Assembly: GCA_037074765.1 (NCBI GenBank)
Contig: JBAMDO010000001.1
Location: 62,001-126,000 of the forward strand
Length of the DNA: 64,000 nt
Source of the DNA: Mansonella perstans
Taxonomy: Eukaryota; Nematoda; Chromadorea; Rhabditida; Onchocercidae
Direction of reading: 5' to 3'
Of this stretch, positions 10,740-22,940 are shown piece after piece. The position numbers and the translations under genes are program-made. The first letter of the stretch is position 1. Each line of letters starts with the position of its first letter. Under the pieces are notes generated by a model. It ran no database searches. It was not told the origin of the DNA and saw only the letters and a program-made list of their open reading frames with translations.

Positions 10740-13700
10740 TTATTTCAGATGTGTTTCTATAATATCAAGATCTTCAATACTTTCATGTACTACCTCAACA
10801 ACTCTTTCAAGTGCCTCCTGAGCTCGAGATAAATATCTGAAAAAATGGAAGTTCGAAAGCTACATTTAAACTTTGAACAAATGCAATAAAAAAATCAAGT
10901 GTTTTTAATATAATTTTCATTTCAAAATCAATTCGCATTAGCAGTTTTTACTTGTAAATTTCAACTCATAAATTTTCCTGGATAATTAATAAATAACATG
11001 TTCAGACAGAAACGTTTAAGCAAGCGAAAGAAAGTGATGGAACCAACTGATAAGACTCAATTAAATCAACCTTTTAATCTGCGCCGTTTCACTTTCAGTT
11101 AATTTTAGTCTCGTCCCATTTGCTGCTTTCAGAGTTTCTACTTCACCATGTAAAATGGCCAATAAATCAGTAATTCGACTCTTAAACAGGGAAATAAAAT
11201 TAATAAAGAAAAACTATCATTCTCCATTCCCTTTGAAGACTTTAAATACCGTTCAAACACATAATTTAAATTACAAAATTTTAAGACCTTAATTTGATCC
11301 GGTGCTATAAGAGATGCATTCAATGCTTCAAGACGTGATTCGAGTTTTTCTTCGGAGCTATCTATACTGATTGTATACTGCTGAAGAAGAGACTGCATTG
11401 CTAAACAACGTAACAAACGATGCGATAATTCTTTATGTTTTTGCCTAAAAATAAAGGTAATAAAATCTGAACATGAAATGCAGAATTTGAGCAGAAAATA
11501 GAATGCAAAATACGATGGGATTTCAAAAGTTTGTTTTCTGAGAAAAACAAACCGCTGGTACGAACACTGATTTTGTCCTCCTATTAATTTACTGTTAATT
11601 TGGACAAGTCTCTGCTTCAATTCCTCAACAACACGCTCTTCAAGACGTATCTCTGCTGCCTGAAAAGTTACTGTAACAAAAACAGAATCGCTCATATCTA
11701 TAAGGAACTGAATACTCATTTATAATCTTGTAAGTACAAGACCGATTGCAGAAGCGATTCATTTCAAAATATGGATTTTACCTGCAATTCCTGTCTTTTA
11801 CGTAACTGTTCAAACCCTCGGATTGGGTAAGGAAGCAATTTATCAGGATCCGGATTTTCTCGAATAGCTTGTTGCCAAATTTGTGAATCGAATCCTAAAC
11901 AAAAGCATAATTTGAAAATACCTTCAAATTTAAATTCAAGTTTTTAGGTTAAAATTTTAAATTCCTCTGTACCTACCTGCTGGTGGATTTTTGATGAAAG
12001 CATGCTTCTTCGCATCATCCACTGTTGTACGCGATAGAACATTCACAACACAAAGCTGATTCTTCAGTTGCATGTCTTGTGCAGGTTGTTTCAAGAAAGC
12101 ACACAATTCTTTGCTACTTGACCTGCCTTTGCCTTTCTCGACCACATATAATAAAACCTCAAAATAAAAAGAAAAAAAATTAACAGTATGGATTACTGTG
12201 AATTTAATTTGCAATGGAATAACAATCTATTCATTATGCCCACTTCTCTTTCTCATACATTTTAATAGATTAAAACTGAAACAGCATACTTCAGTCTGAT
12301 TATCTGGAAGTGGACGAATAAGTTCGATATGTGCTCGAACATTTGTATTATTGCCTAGTATAAGATTCACTGAATCTACGAATTTTTGTCGCTGAGTAGC
12401 TTTTGAAAGCTGCTCATAATTAATTCCTAGAGTCAGCGCTACAATACCATCGCTATCACAATAATCACTCCTTCTAAAAATAGAAATTTTTTTTATACTC
12501 AACATCTTCAGTTATGATTAATCAATATACATCTAACGTATACTTAATTAAAATTGCCACATATAATGTGAAATTTTTACAAGTCGTCCGATATTTTAAA
12601 TTATTTAATTATGATTTTCGTATTACCTCATAAAAATTATTAATTAGCTTAGCAATATATGGTAGAATAATGATACTAATTTTTCATATGCTTAAAGAAC
12701 TCTTACTTTTAAAAACCAAACTAATTTCATCAAAAAATACCTCACCGTCTCCTCTTCAAAATAAAATTATTCAAAATAATAAGAAACAATTAATTCAAAA
12801 TGTGCTGATAGAAAAAATACCCAATTTATTAACCTACTATAACCAATCGCTTTAAACTGGTAAAAAGGGTTTTCTGTAGTGTAAGAAATAGGTTGCTGAT
12901 CGCCTTTATAATATCCACTACCAATCCCACAGGCAGACAAAAGTTGATTTAACTTCGCAATAATCCCATCTCTCTCGTCACCATAAAGATCTGGCGATGT
13001 TAAAGAGCGAATGAAATATTCTGAATTCTGAAAACTTATTCATCACTATTTAAATATTCTTACATCTTAGACAAAATCTTCGATTTGATAACATATGCAA
13101 ATCAATCCTTACGACAAAAAAAAAAAATTAGTCAAATATTCTGACTATATAAAATGAAATTGAACAATTTAAAGCAAATATATCATTCTTGTTTTAACCA
13201 AAGTAGAATTCACTAATAACAAAATGAACAATGTTACTTCAAAAAAAATTTCAGTTTCTAAAACCAGAATGCAATTCTACCTGTATCAAATCTTGTACTG
13301 TTGAAATTTGTGAAGCTTGTCCAGTTGATATGATTGAAGTACCAGGTATTCCAGCAGGCCTCGTTCCGGATGACAGTAGACTTGTTGAAGAAGTTGCTGC
13401 TCCGGCTGGAAACACATTAATTGGATTCAAAACAGCAGTTTAAACATATTTCTAGCGTGAAAGATGGCCGAAATTCATAATAAAAAAACCACAACTGAAA
13501 TAACAAGAATTTCGTAGAATATATGAAAAACAAAGAAAAAGGAAAAGTTAAAAGCCTTGTATAATTAAATACCAGAGAAAGATAATGACTAAAAGGCCCA
13601 TTATTTTTAATAGGCATTATCAAATGGCCCACTATTTCTCCTTACTCTCCAAAACAAAGACTGAGCAATGGTCATTGACAATATATTTGAAATATACTTG

Positions 13701-14373
13701 AAATAAAAAATGAGAAATGCCTTAAAGGATATATAAAGCAATAATTAAGGCTTTTCTTTACGTTTTCAACTTTCCAAGCTGGATAACATAAAGTAGTTCA
13801 AGAGAAAAAATTACATTTCGAGCCAAATAATCCTCCAGATTGTGCAAAAGTTGATGTTGTGTTGGAAGAGCCAAAAAAAGATGGCTGTGTGGTCGTCGTG
13901 GAACCAAATAATGGTCTATTGGCTGTACTGAAACAAGCATACAGCAATTTCACAACGAATTAAATCTTTCTCATATTTTAAATCACTGTTACTACTTTAC
14001 ATTCAACTCTTTGATTCCTTTCATCCTGAATCTTTCCTGATTTATTATTGCCATAAAAGATTGTAAGAAATATTGATAATAACAATCAAAATGAATGTTT
14101 GTACTCCCTGTACTACAAACTAATATTTGATCAAACTTAACATTGTCGATATATTTAAACATTGCCTCTTAATTTACAATTCTATATAATCAATACAAAT
14201 TCATTTACACAATATCGCTATCTCTTTACACCTTCAGTGAAAATCCATGATAAAAATCTTCGGGAAAAAAAAAACCCTGAAATTGCAGTTCCAAAGCTAA
14301 AGGTTGGTGCAGAAGTTGCAGTACCAAAACTGGTAGCTGAAGTAGTGCCTAGTTTCGGCCCAAATAAACTCAT
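10740..14373 (-). CDS. npp-1: Nucleoporin Nup54 (central channel FG nucleoporin)
   Basis: Eleven exons (14276-14373, 13815-13927, 13281-13405, 12834-13027, 12290-12473, 11977-12157, 11782-11894, 11553-11659, 11288-11444, 11071-11180, 10740-10836) join exactly in phase to 492 aa; human Nup54 is about 507 as remembered. The N-terminal region has a short FG domain (MSLFGPKLG, TSFG, FSFG, RPLFG, SFFG, GGLFG) with Thr/Ser linkers. Then come SPDLYGDERDGIIAKLNQL, YYKGDQQPISYTTENPFY, the alpha/beta segment ending LLYVVEKGKG, FIKNPPAGFDSQIWQQA, and C-terminal coiled coils (KELSHRLLRCLAMQ and following). Nup54 forms the Nup62-Nup58-Nup54 channel complex. The FG part is much shorter than in vertebrates. 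The start follows a TTTTTAG acceptor by 9 nt. The stop lies about 90-330 nt before the next gene's start. Confidence 0.93.
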
Positions 14374-14384
14374 CGTCGTGCCCT
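14374..14384 (-). promoter_or_regulatory. Predicted spliced-leader acceptor of Nup54
   Basis: On the minus strand a TTTTTAG acceptor lies 9 nt before the initiating ATG of Nup54. This spacing is typical of trans-spliced nematode genes and places the first gene of the possible operon. Confidence 0.5.
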
Positions 14385-15980
14385 AAAAATCTACACAAAC
14401 TTTAAAGAGTTTATATATCATCACATCATGAAATCGTTCCTATAAAAAGCACATTCAAATAATTTAAACAGCAAAAATTTGATTATATTGGAAATATGAA
14501 TGTCGAAATATAATTCGAAATATAATTGGAAATATAATTCATTTTTTATACAAGATATATAAAAATGAAATATAAGAATGAAAAAAGTTATGTAAATATA
14601 GACATAAACAAACAATAAACGATCAAGAGCATCAATATAATTATAAATACGAGTATAAGTAAACATATGTAAAAATAAAAGAATTATTCCACTCAAAAAA
14701 AGAATAGGGCAGGGAAAAAAAGGAACTTTGGAATATTTAAATACAAAAATCAAGTATAATCTTATCTGAATTTATTTACCTAATTAACTCTCAATTAATT
14801 AACAGCTATCAAAAAATAATCATAATTACCCAAAAATGCTGCCTACATGACATCTGGCATATCCCATAAACTTCGTGTCATCTCTTCTATTTCTCGGTGT
14901 ATAACTGAATTCATTCATTTCAATAAAATGAAATGTGATATGATATTTATTACATATCAGTTCATGTATTACTATTTTGAGACATCATATTATCATGGGA
15001 ATTACTGCTACAGTAAGCATTTTCAGTCAATTACAGTAAGCATTTTCGATTAATAATTGATTCGTTCATTTATTTATTTTCGTATTGCTACATCGTATTT
15101 GTTTTTTTCTGTTGCCATCATAGTTTTTTATGAAATTGATTAATTACTTCTGCTTTTTCATTTCCTTTAACTTCTTCAGTTCTCTATTTTTATTCTTTAC
15201 TTGACAGTATGCTATTCTTTACATCTTTACAGTATCTTGTCTGCACTCTGTTCTCCATACATGATTGCGCATTCATATATATATGTATAACAAAGCATTT
15301 ATGTATAACAACGAATGCTTATTGCAAATTAAGGTGGGAAATTGATCAATTAAAATTGATTAAATTGAAACTGATTAAATCGAATGCTGGCGGAAATTTA
15401 ACTAATACAGTAATAAAACTTCTGTAAATTGTAATAGTAACTCTTTTTGATGAAATGTTTTGGATGAAAAATTTTATTCATGAATGTTCTCAGATAACTG
15501 AGATGATCATCATTAATCAGTAATTTATTGAAAATGTGGTTCTTGATTCACATTTATCATTATTTTGCCGTTTTAAAAAGGCAAACTCAAAAAAAAAAGT
15601 AACGGAACAGATAACTGCCACACGTTTGCGTATTAACTACCAGTTGAGACGGCCGACTTACGTAGACTTCGAGATTTACGTACTGAACAATCAGACCAAT
15701 CATATAATCTCGTATAACTGTACATAAGGCTTAGTTTGCATAATAGTTATTGATGTAAATATGTATAAGGCTTATCTAACAGTAAATTTATGTTTCGGAT
15801 TGCGTTAAGTTAAATCAATGAGAATATTTCGAAGGGAGCGCATATTTTGGATTGTTTGAAATTCGGCGCTCTTTTGCAACTTTTTGTTTTTTTGCTTGGC
15901 AAAAAAAAATTAGGTGATTACCTCAATAAGATACATCGAGATAATTACCTAATTATTAATTACCCTTTCTATATTACTTG
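14385..15980. other. Intergenic AT-rich sequence left of the IF-2 relic
   Basis: No exon is supported. Short direct repeats of GAAATATAATTCG type occur at about 14500-14540 and an ATTGATTAAA cluster at about 15340-15385. Upstream promoter sequence for Nup54 should lie here. Confidence 0.4.
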
Positions 15981-15987
15981 ATTGCAA

Positions 15988-16478
15988 TTAATCAATTTCA
16001 TTAATAGCAACTAAAAGAGAAACTTTTGCTGTCTTTGCATTATTTATTGCTTCAATCGTTTGTTTCATCATTCTATCACTATTATAACTATATTACTGAT
16101 GTTGGCAACACGTGTATACACAGCAAATGCTTCATGTCCTGGTGTGTCAATGAAAGTATGGCTCATGTCCTGGTATGTCAATGAAAGTATGGCTCATGTC
16201 CTGATGTGTCAATGAAAGTATGGCTCATGTCCTGGTATGTCAATGAAAGTATGGCTCATGTCCTGATGTGTCAATGAAAGTATGGCTCATGTCCTGGTAT
16301 GTCAATGAAAGTATGGCTCATGTCCTGATGTGTCAATGAAAGTATGGCCCATGTCCTGATGTGTGTGTCAATGAAAGTAATTCTTTGCTTATCTTTTGTA
16401 ACTACCTGGTAAGCACCTATATGTTGAATTATTCCACCTAACTCTCTTTCTACAACATTACATTCACGAAACGCATGT
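15988..16478 (-). pseudogene. Broken bacterial-type translation initiation factor IF-2 (infB) GTPase-domain fragment
   Basis: On the minus strand, starting near 16478, one frame reads [10 protein letters not shown], then [18 protein letters not shown], then RITFIDT. This is the IF-2 switch-I/G2 region (consensus GGITQHIGAY) leading into G3. After a 31-bp tandem array, the frame resumes as HTFIDTPGHEAFAVYTRVAN (G3, DTPGH), then ISNIVIIVI, then after a frameshift [20 protein letters not shown] followed by AINEID, the G4 position (NKxD, here NExD), and a stop. IF-2 delivers initiator tRNA to bacterial or organellar ribosomes. The copy is dead: frameshift, lost P-loop, altered NKxD and an inserted array. 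DTPGHEAF and GAYQV look more bacterial than like human MTIF2, so a Wolbachia-like donor is favoured. An old mitochondrial IF-2 pseudogene is the alternative. Confidence 0.82.
16130..16375. repeat. 31-bp tandem array (8 units, 62-bp dimeric order) inside the IF-2 G3 motif
   Basis: Eight units of about 31 bp have the core TCAATGAAAGTATGG plus CATGTCCTG. Two variants (GGTATG and GATGTG) alternate, giving three 62-bp dimers flanked by an end unit on each side. On the minus strand each unit is the stretch coding for THTFIDTPGH-like residues. The array therefore arose by amplification of pseudogene sequence, not by insertion of foreign DNA. Because 31 is not a multiple of 3, reading frame is not kept. 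Confidence 0.92.
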
Positions 16479-16789
16479 TTGTTTTGTTATGAAAGAATGA
16501 AAAAATTCGTATTTGTATAATGTAACAGTGTGGTTTGACTCATTGTGAAGGATTAAATAGAAAAGATTGAAACAATTTTTCAATATATTATATTGGTTAA
16601 AGCGATTTAATGTGGGCACTGCCTTTGCATTTTTTGAAATTTTTCAATTCATATGGTTTTTAAAGAAATTCTCACAATATTCAACTCGTTGCTTTTCCCT
16701 TTTCCTTAAAATTTTTTTCAGACTTTTTGTAGAGATGGAATGCTTATAGAAGAAGGCACGTGATACCATTTGTATTATAATGATTATTA

Positions 16790-16870
16790 CATAATATATA
16801 AAATATAAATATATATATTATATATTTATATTTTAATATTAAAATATTAAAATATATATATTTTAATAAC
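16790..16870. repeat. AT-only quasi-palindrome
   Basis: A nearly pure A/T block of about 75 bp is self-complementary (AAATATAAATATATATA against TATATATTTATATTT, then AATATTAAAATATT). It can form a long weak cruciform. It lies between the IF-2 relic and the sugar-kinase gene. Confidence 0.6.
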
Positions 16871-17324
16871 TTTTCCATGAAATTAAACAAGAAAACAATG
16901 ATCTATAAAAAAAATAAATAAATTGTTGGAATGCCAGTGAAAACGAATTTATATTTTTTTAAATTTCTGATAATTTTAATTTTTTTAGGCAATTTTTTTT
17001 CCTGTGATAAAATTGCATCTCCTTTCATTTATTTTTGTTCCTTTGATATCATTGCTGAAAAACGCTGTCAAATATCATTTAACATCATTATGTCATTTTT
17101 GTGATAATATTACTTCTATGCATACTTGTAATATTATCGCGATAGTAAAATGAAGGATTGAAAAATTGTAAAATTCTCGGCAAATTATTCACTTCCACGT
17201 TTCCCATATTTTTTATTTCACCTCGTTGATGTTTGTATAATGATTTATGACATTTATCAAACATTAGCTCTTCTCTATAAATCAATATTAAGAAGAGTGG
17301 CAATCAATCTTGACATTAGCTGTA

Positions 17325-20300
17325 ATGGATCTTGAAAAACTAAAGGATGAATTCCGACAACGGTTTAATTGTTGCGCAAAATATATCGTTCGTTGTCCAG
17401 GACGAGTTAATTTAATTGGTAACTTTTTTCAAACAAGTTTTTCTTTGATCTTGTGCTAAGCTTTAAATAATAATTTATCAGTGTGCTTCTTTTTAACTGT
17501 ATTTCTAATTAGATGAAATATTTTAAAAATTACTGCGACATTTTTTTCATCATTAAAATTGCAAAAGTTTGGATTTTTTTTAATGGAAAATAAGTTTTCG
17601 ACGAAAAAATGAGTTAAAATGATAATTAATGATATTTGTTCGCTTATTTATGCACAGATTTATATTGTAATAGATGGATCGTTTAATAATGATAATAATA
17701 TGTATCCATAATTAAATTGTAATAGACTATGTTAATAACTGTTATATAGTTATTAATAAGGAGATTTGCAGGTGAACATATTGACTATAGTGGCTATAGT
17801 GTATTACCAATGGCAATTAACGCTTCAACATTTATCTTAGCATCACTTCATGATGCTAATGAAATTATCTTCGAGAATATTAACACAGCATTCAAGTAAA
17901 GTTTCATTATTGTAATAGGCTTTTAAGCAAAGTCTTATTGTTGCAATAAGCCTTAAATAATATTTCGTTGTTTTAAAAGGCTGTTAAATGTAGTTTTATT
18001 GTTTTTGTAGGTAATAGCGAATTTATTTTTCTCCTAACTTAAATGCGATCTTTTAAAGAGTTTTTTGAAATTTATGTGTAAAATTTAGTAGACTGTTATT
18101 TTTAAAGAGCACGCACATATAAATTTTGCGATAATTGGATTGATAGTGAGGAGCTTGAATGGTTTCATTATTTTTTATGTGGTTGGGAAAATATACTGAA
18201 ACGCTTGAATGTATTACCGAAAGGGATGAATGTATTAGTTCATGGTAGGTCGTAATGCATTATTTATTTTCAGAATTTTGTTACAGCTTATTGTATTTCG
18301 AAATATTTCTGATTCTTAAATTATTAACGATTAAATTTGAACCATCTTTTAATTTGAAACAGTTAAATTTTAGGAATTTGCAATGGAATGTTTTGGGTAT
18401 TTGTTTGAGTAATTATAACATGCCTTTAGACTTCATATAATTTTCATGGATTACAAAACTAAGTTTTCATTTATTCTCAATTCCAAGTTATAGGCAACAT
18501 ACCAACAGGTGCTGGACTTTCTAGTTCCAGTTCTCTCGTATGCGCTGCAGCATTAATAACACTTGCATTGTATACGGGCCGAGATTTTGATATTATCAGT
18601 AAGGTAGAATGATAATTTTTTCATGAATTTTTACTTTAATCATGCATCTGATTTAGTACATTCGATCCGAGTCCTAAATTCTTAGTAAATCCATATGCGA
18701 TCGATCTCTTGAAATGGATTCTGTGTAATCTAACTAATTCTTTTTTGGTTCATAATAATTTCTGTCTACTGAATATCATTACAGATGAATTTGTAAATGT
18801 GAGTTGCAGGTAGAATTTGCTGAATTGTGTGCCAAAGCAGAGCGATACGTTGGTGTAGAAGGTGGTGGTATGGATCAAGCAATCGAAGTTTTAGCCAGTA
18901 AAGGTTCCGCAATGTTAATTAACTTCAATCCTCTCAGCTTTTCACCAGTTGCACTCCCCGAAAATGCTCTTTTTGCTGTGTTACATTCCGGCGAAGCAAT
19001 TAATAAAGCAACTACTTCTCAATACAATGAACGTGTCGTGGAATGTCGACTAGCAGCTCAGGTTTGATTCACCAAATCCAGCTTTTAAATGAATTTAGAA
19101 ATTTTATCAAGTTGCTTTATTTGATTGTTGATTTATGATTTGATTTTCTGAACAAAATTACATCTGGTTAAAATTTGCTTCAAATAATATTCAATATGAT
19201 TGACTTCTTTAGGTTATAGCAAAAGTAAGTGAATTAAAAGGTTGGAAAGAAATCCGGACATTAGGCGAAGTTGCACAACGGCTTCGGAAAACTCCTCAGG
19301 AAATGATTGCTGTAGTGGAGGAAGTTCTATCAAGTTCCGTTTACACTAAGGATAATGCATTGAGCTTGTTAGGTATATCGAATGAATATTTCAACAAAAC
19401 AATCCTTTCGGCAAACACTCAATGTAGTAAGTTATTCAATGTTGAATGTTAATTTAAAAAAAAATCGATATATAAAGCATATTCATTGAGCGTATAATCT
19501 TCAATAACATCTTAAGTTTAATGAATTTGGAAAAAACTAAGCTTAAGTGTTATTTGTTATATATTACTAGAAAAAAGTTGAACTTCTAGTGGTGAGCTTT
19601 GCATAACTGTAAAATTTTATGTATTTTCATATTTTATATGTGTTTGAAATGTCTGTTTACTGTTATCATCAGTGTTTATTCCATCAAATAGTCAAATTTC
19701 TTATCACTGCTAAAAATTTAAAAAAAAAAAATTTAATTACTTAAATTTGGTTTTTGTAGAAAATATGGGTAATGAAATAACTCATTCGTCATGTTCATTG
19801 TGGAAAAATTAATTTAAAAAAGTGCACATCTTATCACAATTTTGGGAAATTGAAGCAATTAGTTTGAAGAATTTAAAATTTTACAAATTAAAATTTATTT
19901 TATTCTCTTTTCGTTTGAATATTTACAGTGGAAATATTTAAATTGGCGCAAAGAGCAAAACATGTTTATATGGAAGCTCATCGAGTTCGTTTATTTTATG
20001 AAGCATGTAAAAATGGTAATGTAAAGAAGATGGGAAAATTAATGAGCGATAGCCATACTAGCTGTAAAGAACTATTCGAATGTTCCTGTGATAAATTGGA
20101 TGAAATGGTTAGTTTTCTTTGATGCTATTTCAGACAAATTAATTAAAATAGTCTGATCCAATCCAAGAATGTTATTCGCTAATCGTTGATGACATAGCAG
20201 TATCGTGATATTTCAAATATTTTGCATTTTAATCAAATTAATAGGAGCTACTGTATGTAATGTTATTTTGTTATGCTTATAACCTATGATATTTTTAGGT

Positions 20301-20454
20301 AGAAAATTGTTTACGAAATGGTGCATTAGGTGCACGACTTACAGGAGCCGGTTGGGGCGGTTGTGCTGTAGCCGTTTTTGACACCAAACAACCAGATCTA
20401 GAAGTATTGTTTTGGAGTCGACCTGCTAGTGGTATACAATTGATCAAATGCTAG
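17325..20454 (+). CDS. GHMP sugar kinase, GALK2 (N-acetylgalactosamine kinase/galactokinase) type
   Basis: Eight exons (17325-17418, 17772-17895, 18108-18244, 18494-18603, 18810-19061, 19213-19426, 19929-20107, 20299-20454) join in phase to 421 aa. Family motifs in order: galactokinase signature [20 protein letters not shown] near residue 25; [19 protein letters not shown] loop [35 protein letters not shown] with the catalytic Asp; [14 protein letters not shown]; and the C-terminal [26 protein letters not shown] and AKHVY-EA favour GALK2 over GALK1. Expected reaction: ATP-dependent 1-phosphorylation of GalNAc or galactose. The start lies 5 nt after an ACATTAG acceptor, a likely trans-splice site. 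The C-terminus is slightly shorter than in human GALK2. Confidence 0.92.
17890..18010. repeat. Degenerate tandem repeat in a GALK2 intron
   Basis: About four diverged units resembling AGTTTCATTATTGTAATAGGCTTTTAA follow directly after the second exon's donor site. They have no coding sense. Confidence 0.5.
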
Positions 20455-22190
20455 TGAGAAAAAAAGAAATGTATTACAATGGATATTTCGGAATTTGCAA
20501 TCCCTTTCCCTAAATTTTATTTCTAAATGTTTACAATGAAACAGTAATTCTTTCTAAATACAAATCGAAGCTAAGTAATCGGTGTCGTTATTAGATTTTT
20601 ATGTTACATTTAAATGGGAGGAATGTTGTCAGAAGCGTTTCTTTTAGCTAGATTCGATCTTAATTTGTTTTAGTTGACATTGAATTTTGATCGACGATTA
20701 AATAGTTGACAAAGTATTTAGATCAGATTACGGCTGTGGCTAAGTTTTTTTCCATTCTTAATTTATTCGATAATTTAATATTACTTCTGCATTACAATGA
20801 GATAATATTTGTTGTAAATTCATTTTAATCCATATGTTTTTCTTATTGTCTTTTAAAACTTTAGATGAAATATTCTTTCAATTGAAGGTTGAATGCTCTA
20901 CTTGTATATGAAATATTTCAATCGAAATGTTAAAAATTCTTTTCCTGTTGAAAAATTTAGTGGAAATTTAGAAACATTAGCTACAAAATTATTTCATCTT
21001 CAGTATTAATTGTCAGTTCCATACACATTCCATAAATATTGTTTTATTGATATATTTTTTTTAATTTAATTAATTAATTTATTTGTTTCACTTACTGCAA
21101 ATCTGCCGTTAATACGTTCCGCCTCTTTATTATCTTATTTCACTTCTTTTCGATATTTTCTAATTGAAAGCTCAACATTCCTATTTCTAAAATTACAATT
21201 ATCAATCATGATATCATGAAAACACGTTGATGCTGGTGCAATTTACTATTTTGCAGTGCTTTCTTCCTTATTTATCTTCTTTTACGTCCTATATTTGCTG
21301 GTTTCTTTCAATGAATTTAATGAACAAAATTGATTTCATATTGTTTATGCAAAAAAAGGACGCATGTCAAATGGAACTACGTTTCAAATGACTGATAATA
21401 CGATATTCTGGTAGTGCCAGGTGTTGCGAATAGTGGTTATCCATTTATTTTTTGGTATGCTATTCTCTTAAGAGACTGGCATACCAAAAAAAAAAAAAAG
21501 AAATTTCTGGTTGTGATGCTTTGTGATCTTAGATGATTCGATAAGAATTCATAAGAGTAAATTAGCTTTATTATTATCATATATTTCAAAGCATATAATT
21601 CCGATACTATGATCCTTATTTAGAACTTTCAGCAGCATAATAATGGTATGTTGTGATATGATATGACAGCAATACACAATTAAGTTGGGCATATTGATGA
21701 AATAATAACGAAACAATTTCGATTTGTCTGATGATGTGTTTTGATTGCTTATGGAAAAACTTTTAACATTCTTTCTCTGTCCAGCCGCTTTTTTATTTTC
21801 ATTTCCCATACATAGCTTTCTCTGTAATCAAACCAAAAATCAAAAACTTTAAAATTTAGAATCGTTTCAATCAAGATAATTAAAGATTATTATTATTGGT
21901 TTAAAATGATAGGATTAAAGTCGGGAGAATTTGAGAGGAAAGAAAAACATTATATTTTTGGCTGCAAAAATTGAAGGAATAATTCCATATCGAAAAGATA
22001 ATTCAGTAATATTAAATAGTGTTATTGATAATGACAGGAAGACAGTTCTATGAGACATTATTGATTTTATCATTTCAATTTCCAATTTCTGAATTCGATT
22101 TCCAATCATTGTTTTGCTAGCGCTAATTTGTTTTAATTTTTTGAAAATTTTTTTCTTTTTTTATTATTCGATAACTGTTCGAGGAGAAGA
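20455..22190. other. Intergenic sequence after the sugar kinase
   Basis: AT-rich, with no supported exon. It holds the sugar-kinase 3' UTR and a small hairpin at about 21448-21491. Confidence 0.4.
21448..21491. other. Hairpin with 13-bp stem and palindromic loop
   Basis: TTTTTTGGTATGC and GCATACCAAAAAA are perfect inverted repeats around an 18-nt loop that contains the palindrome CTCTTAAGAG. The right arm runs on into a longer A tract. Confidence 0.65.
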
Positions 22191-22940
22191 AGAGAGAAAA
22201 CAAAATTTTTCGGATCTCAGGACAGTCCACCACTTCAATTGTCCGAAGAAACATTTCCTCGGATGCCGCAATCAACAGAGATCGACAACAGAATAGTAAA
22301 GGCACACAGGACTTTCAGAACTTTCAGAATGCTCCATAAAAGGGTTTGTTACAACAAACATCTGAATAAAAGCACCAAAACTGCTGTTTATAGAGCCATG
22401 TGCTGCCTTCTCTTTTATGAATCTGATTCCTTATGTGAATCTGATTCATTGCTCAATCCTACCCATCTGCATTGGTCATAACAAATGAGAGAGTCTTTTA
22501 ACAGGCAGCTATCACCACTCTCCAGGATGAAGGATCAGTGCCTTGTAAGGATTATCCTGAACTTACCATCCGCACCTGCAATGGGTGGTGTAAAGCTCCG
22601 AAAAGGGATATGTTCTCTGAATCAGTACCTCATCCCACCATCAGTAGACAACTTTAACATCCAATCGGGAAATTTAACGACACACAATTCATGATGCTGT
22701 TGTCTCTTTAGAGATTACCTGTAAAATCAAGGTTGAAAGAGAAAATTGTAGAAAAACCAAGCAAATTACGCTGTATTGTGCTGCATCATGTGTACTTGGC
22801 CATCCTGCACTGGTGTTCTTAGTTACAAGTAAGTCTGCTTCATACTTAATGACAGTCCCCAATGTTCGTTCGCGAAGGCAAGCGACCACGATAACAAATA
22901 AAAATTGGGAAAACTTATAATTTTTTTCTAACAATAAACA
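22190..22940 (+). mobile_element. Relic of a LINE-type reverse transcriptase (C-terminal thumb region)
   Basis: On the plus strand a frame reads RIVKAHRTFRTFRMLHKRVC then YNKHLNKSTKTAVYRAMCCL then LFYESDSL. This matches the post-catalytic region of non-LTR reverse transcriptases (typical pattern: RI-KA, F-L-RVW, L-TK--VYRA-VL-TLLY-SE-W). After a stop, RMKDQCLVRIILN fits the following H-RCLR-IL segment. A later CTWPSC piece at about 22790 may be the usual C-terminal Cys motif. It has stops and frameshifts and no catalytic YxDD portion, so it is a dead 3' fragment. Part of its complement is open by chance and is not called as a gene. Confidence 0.62.
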
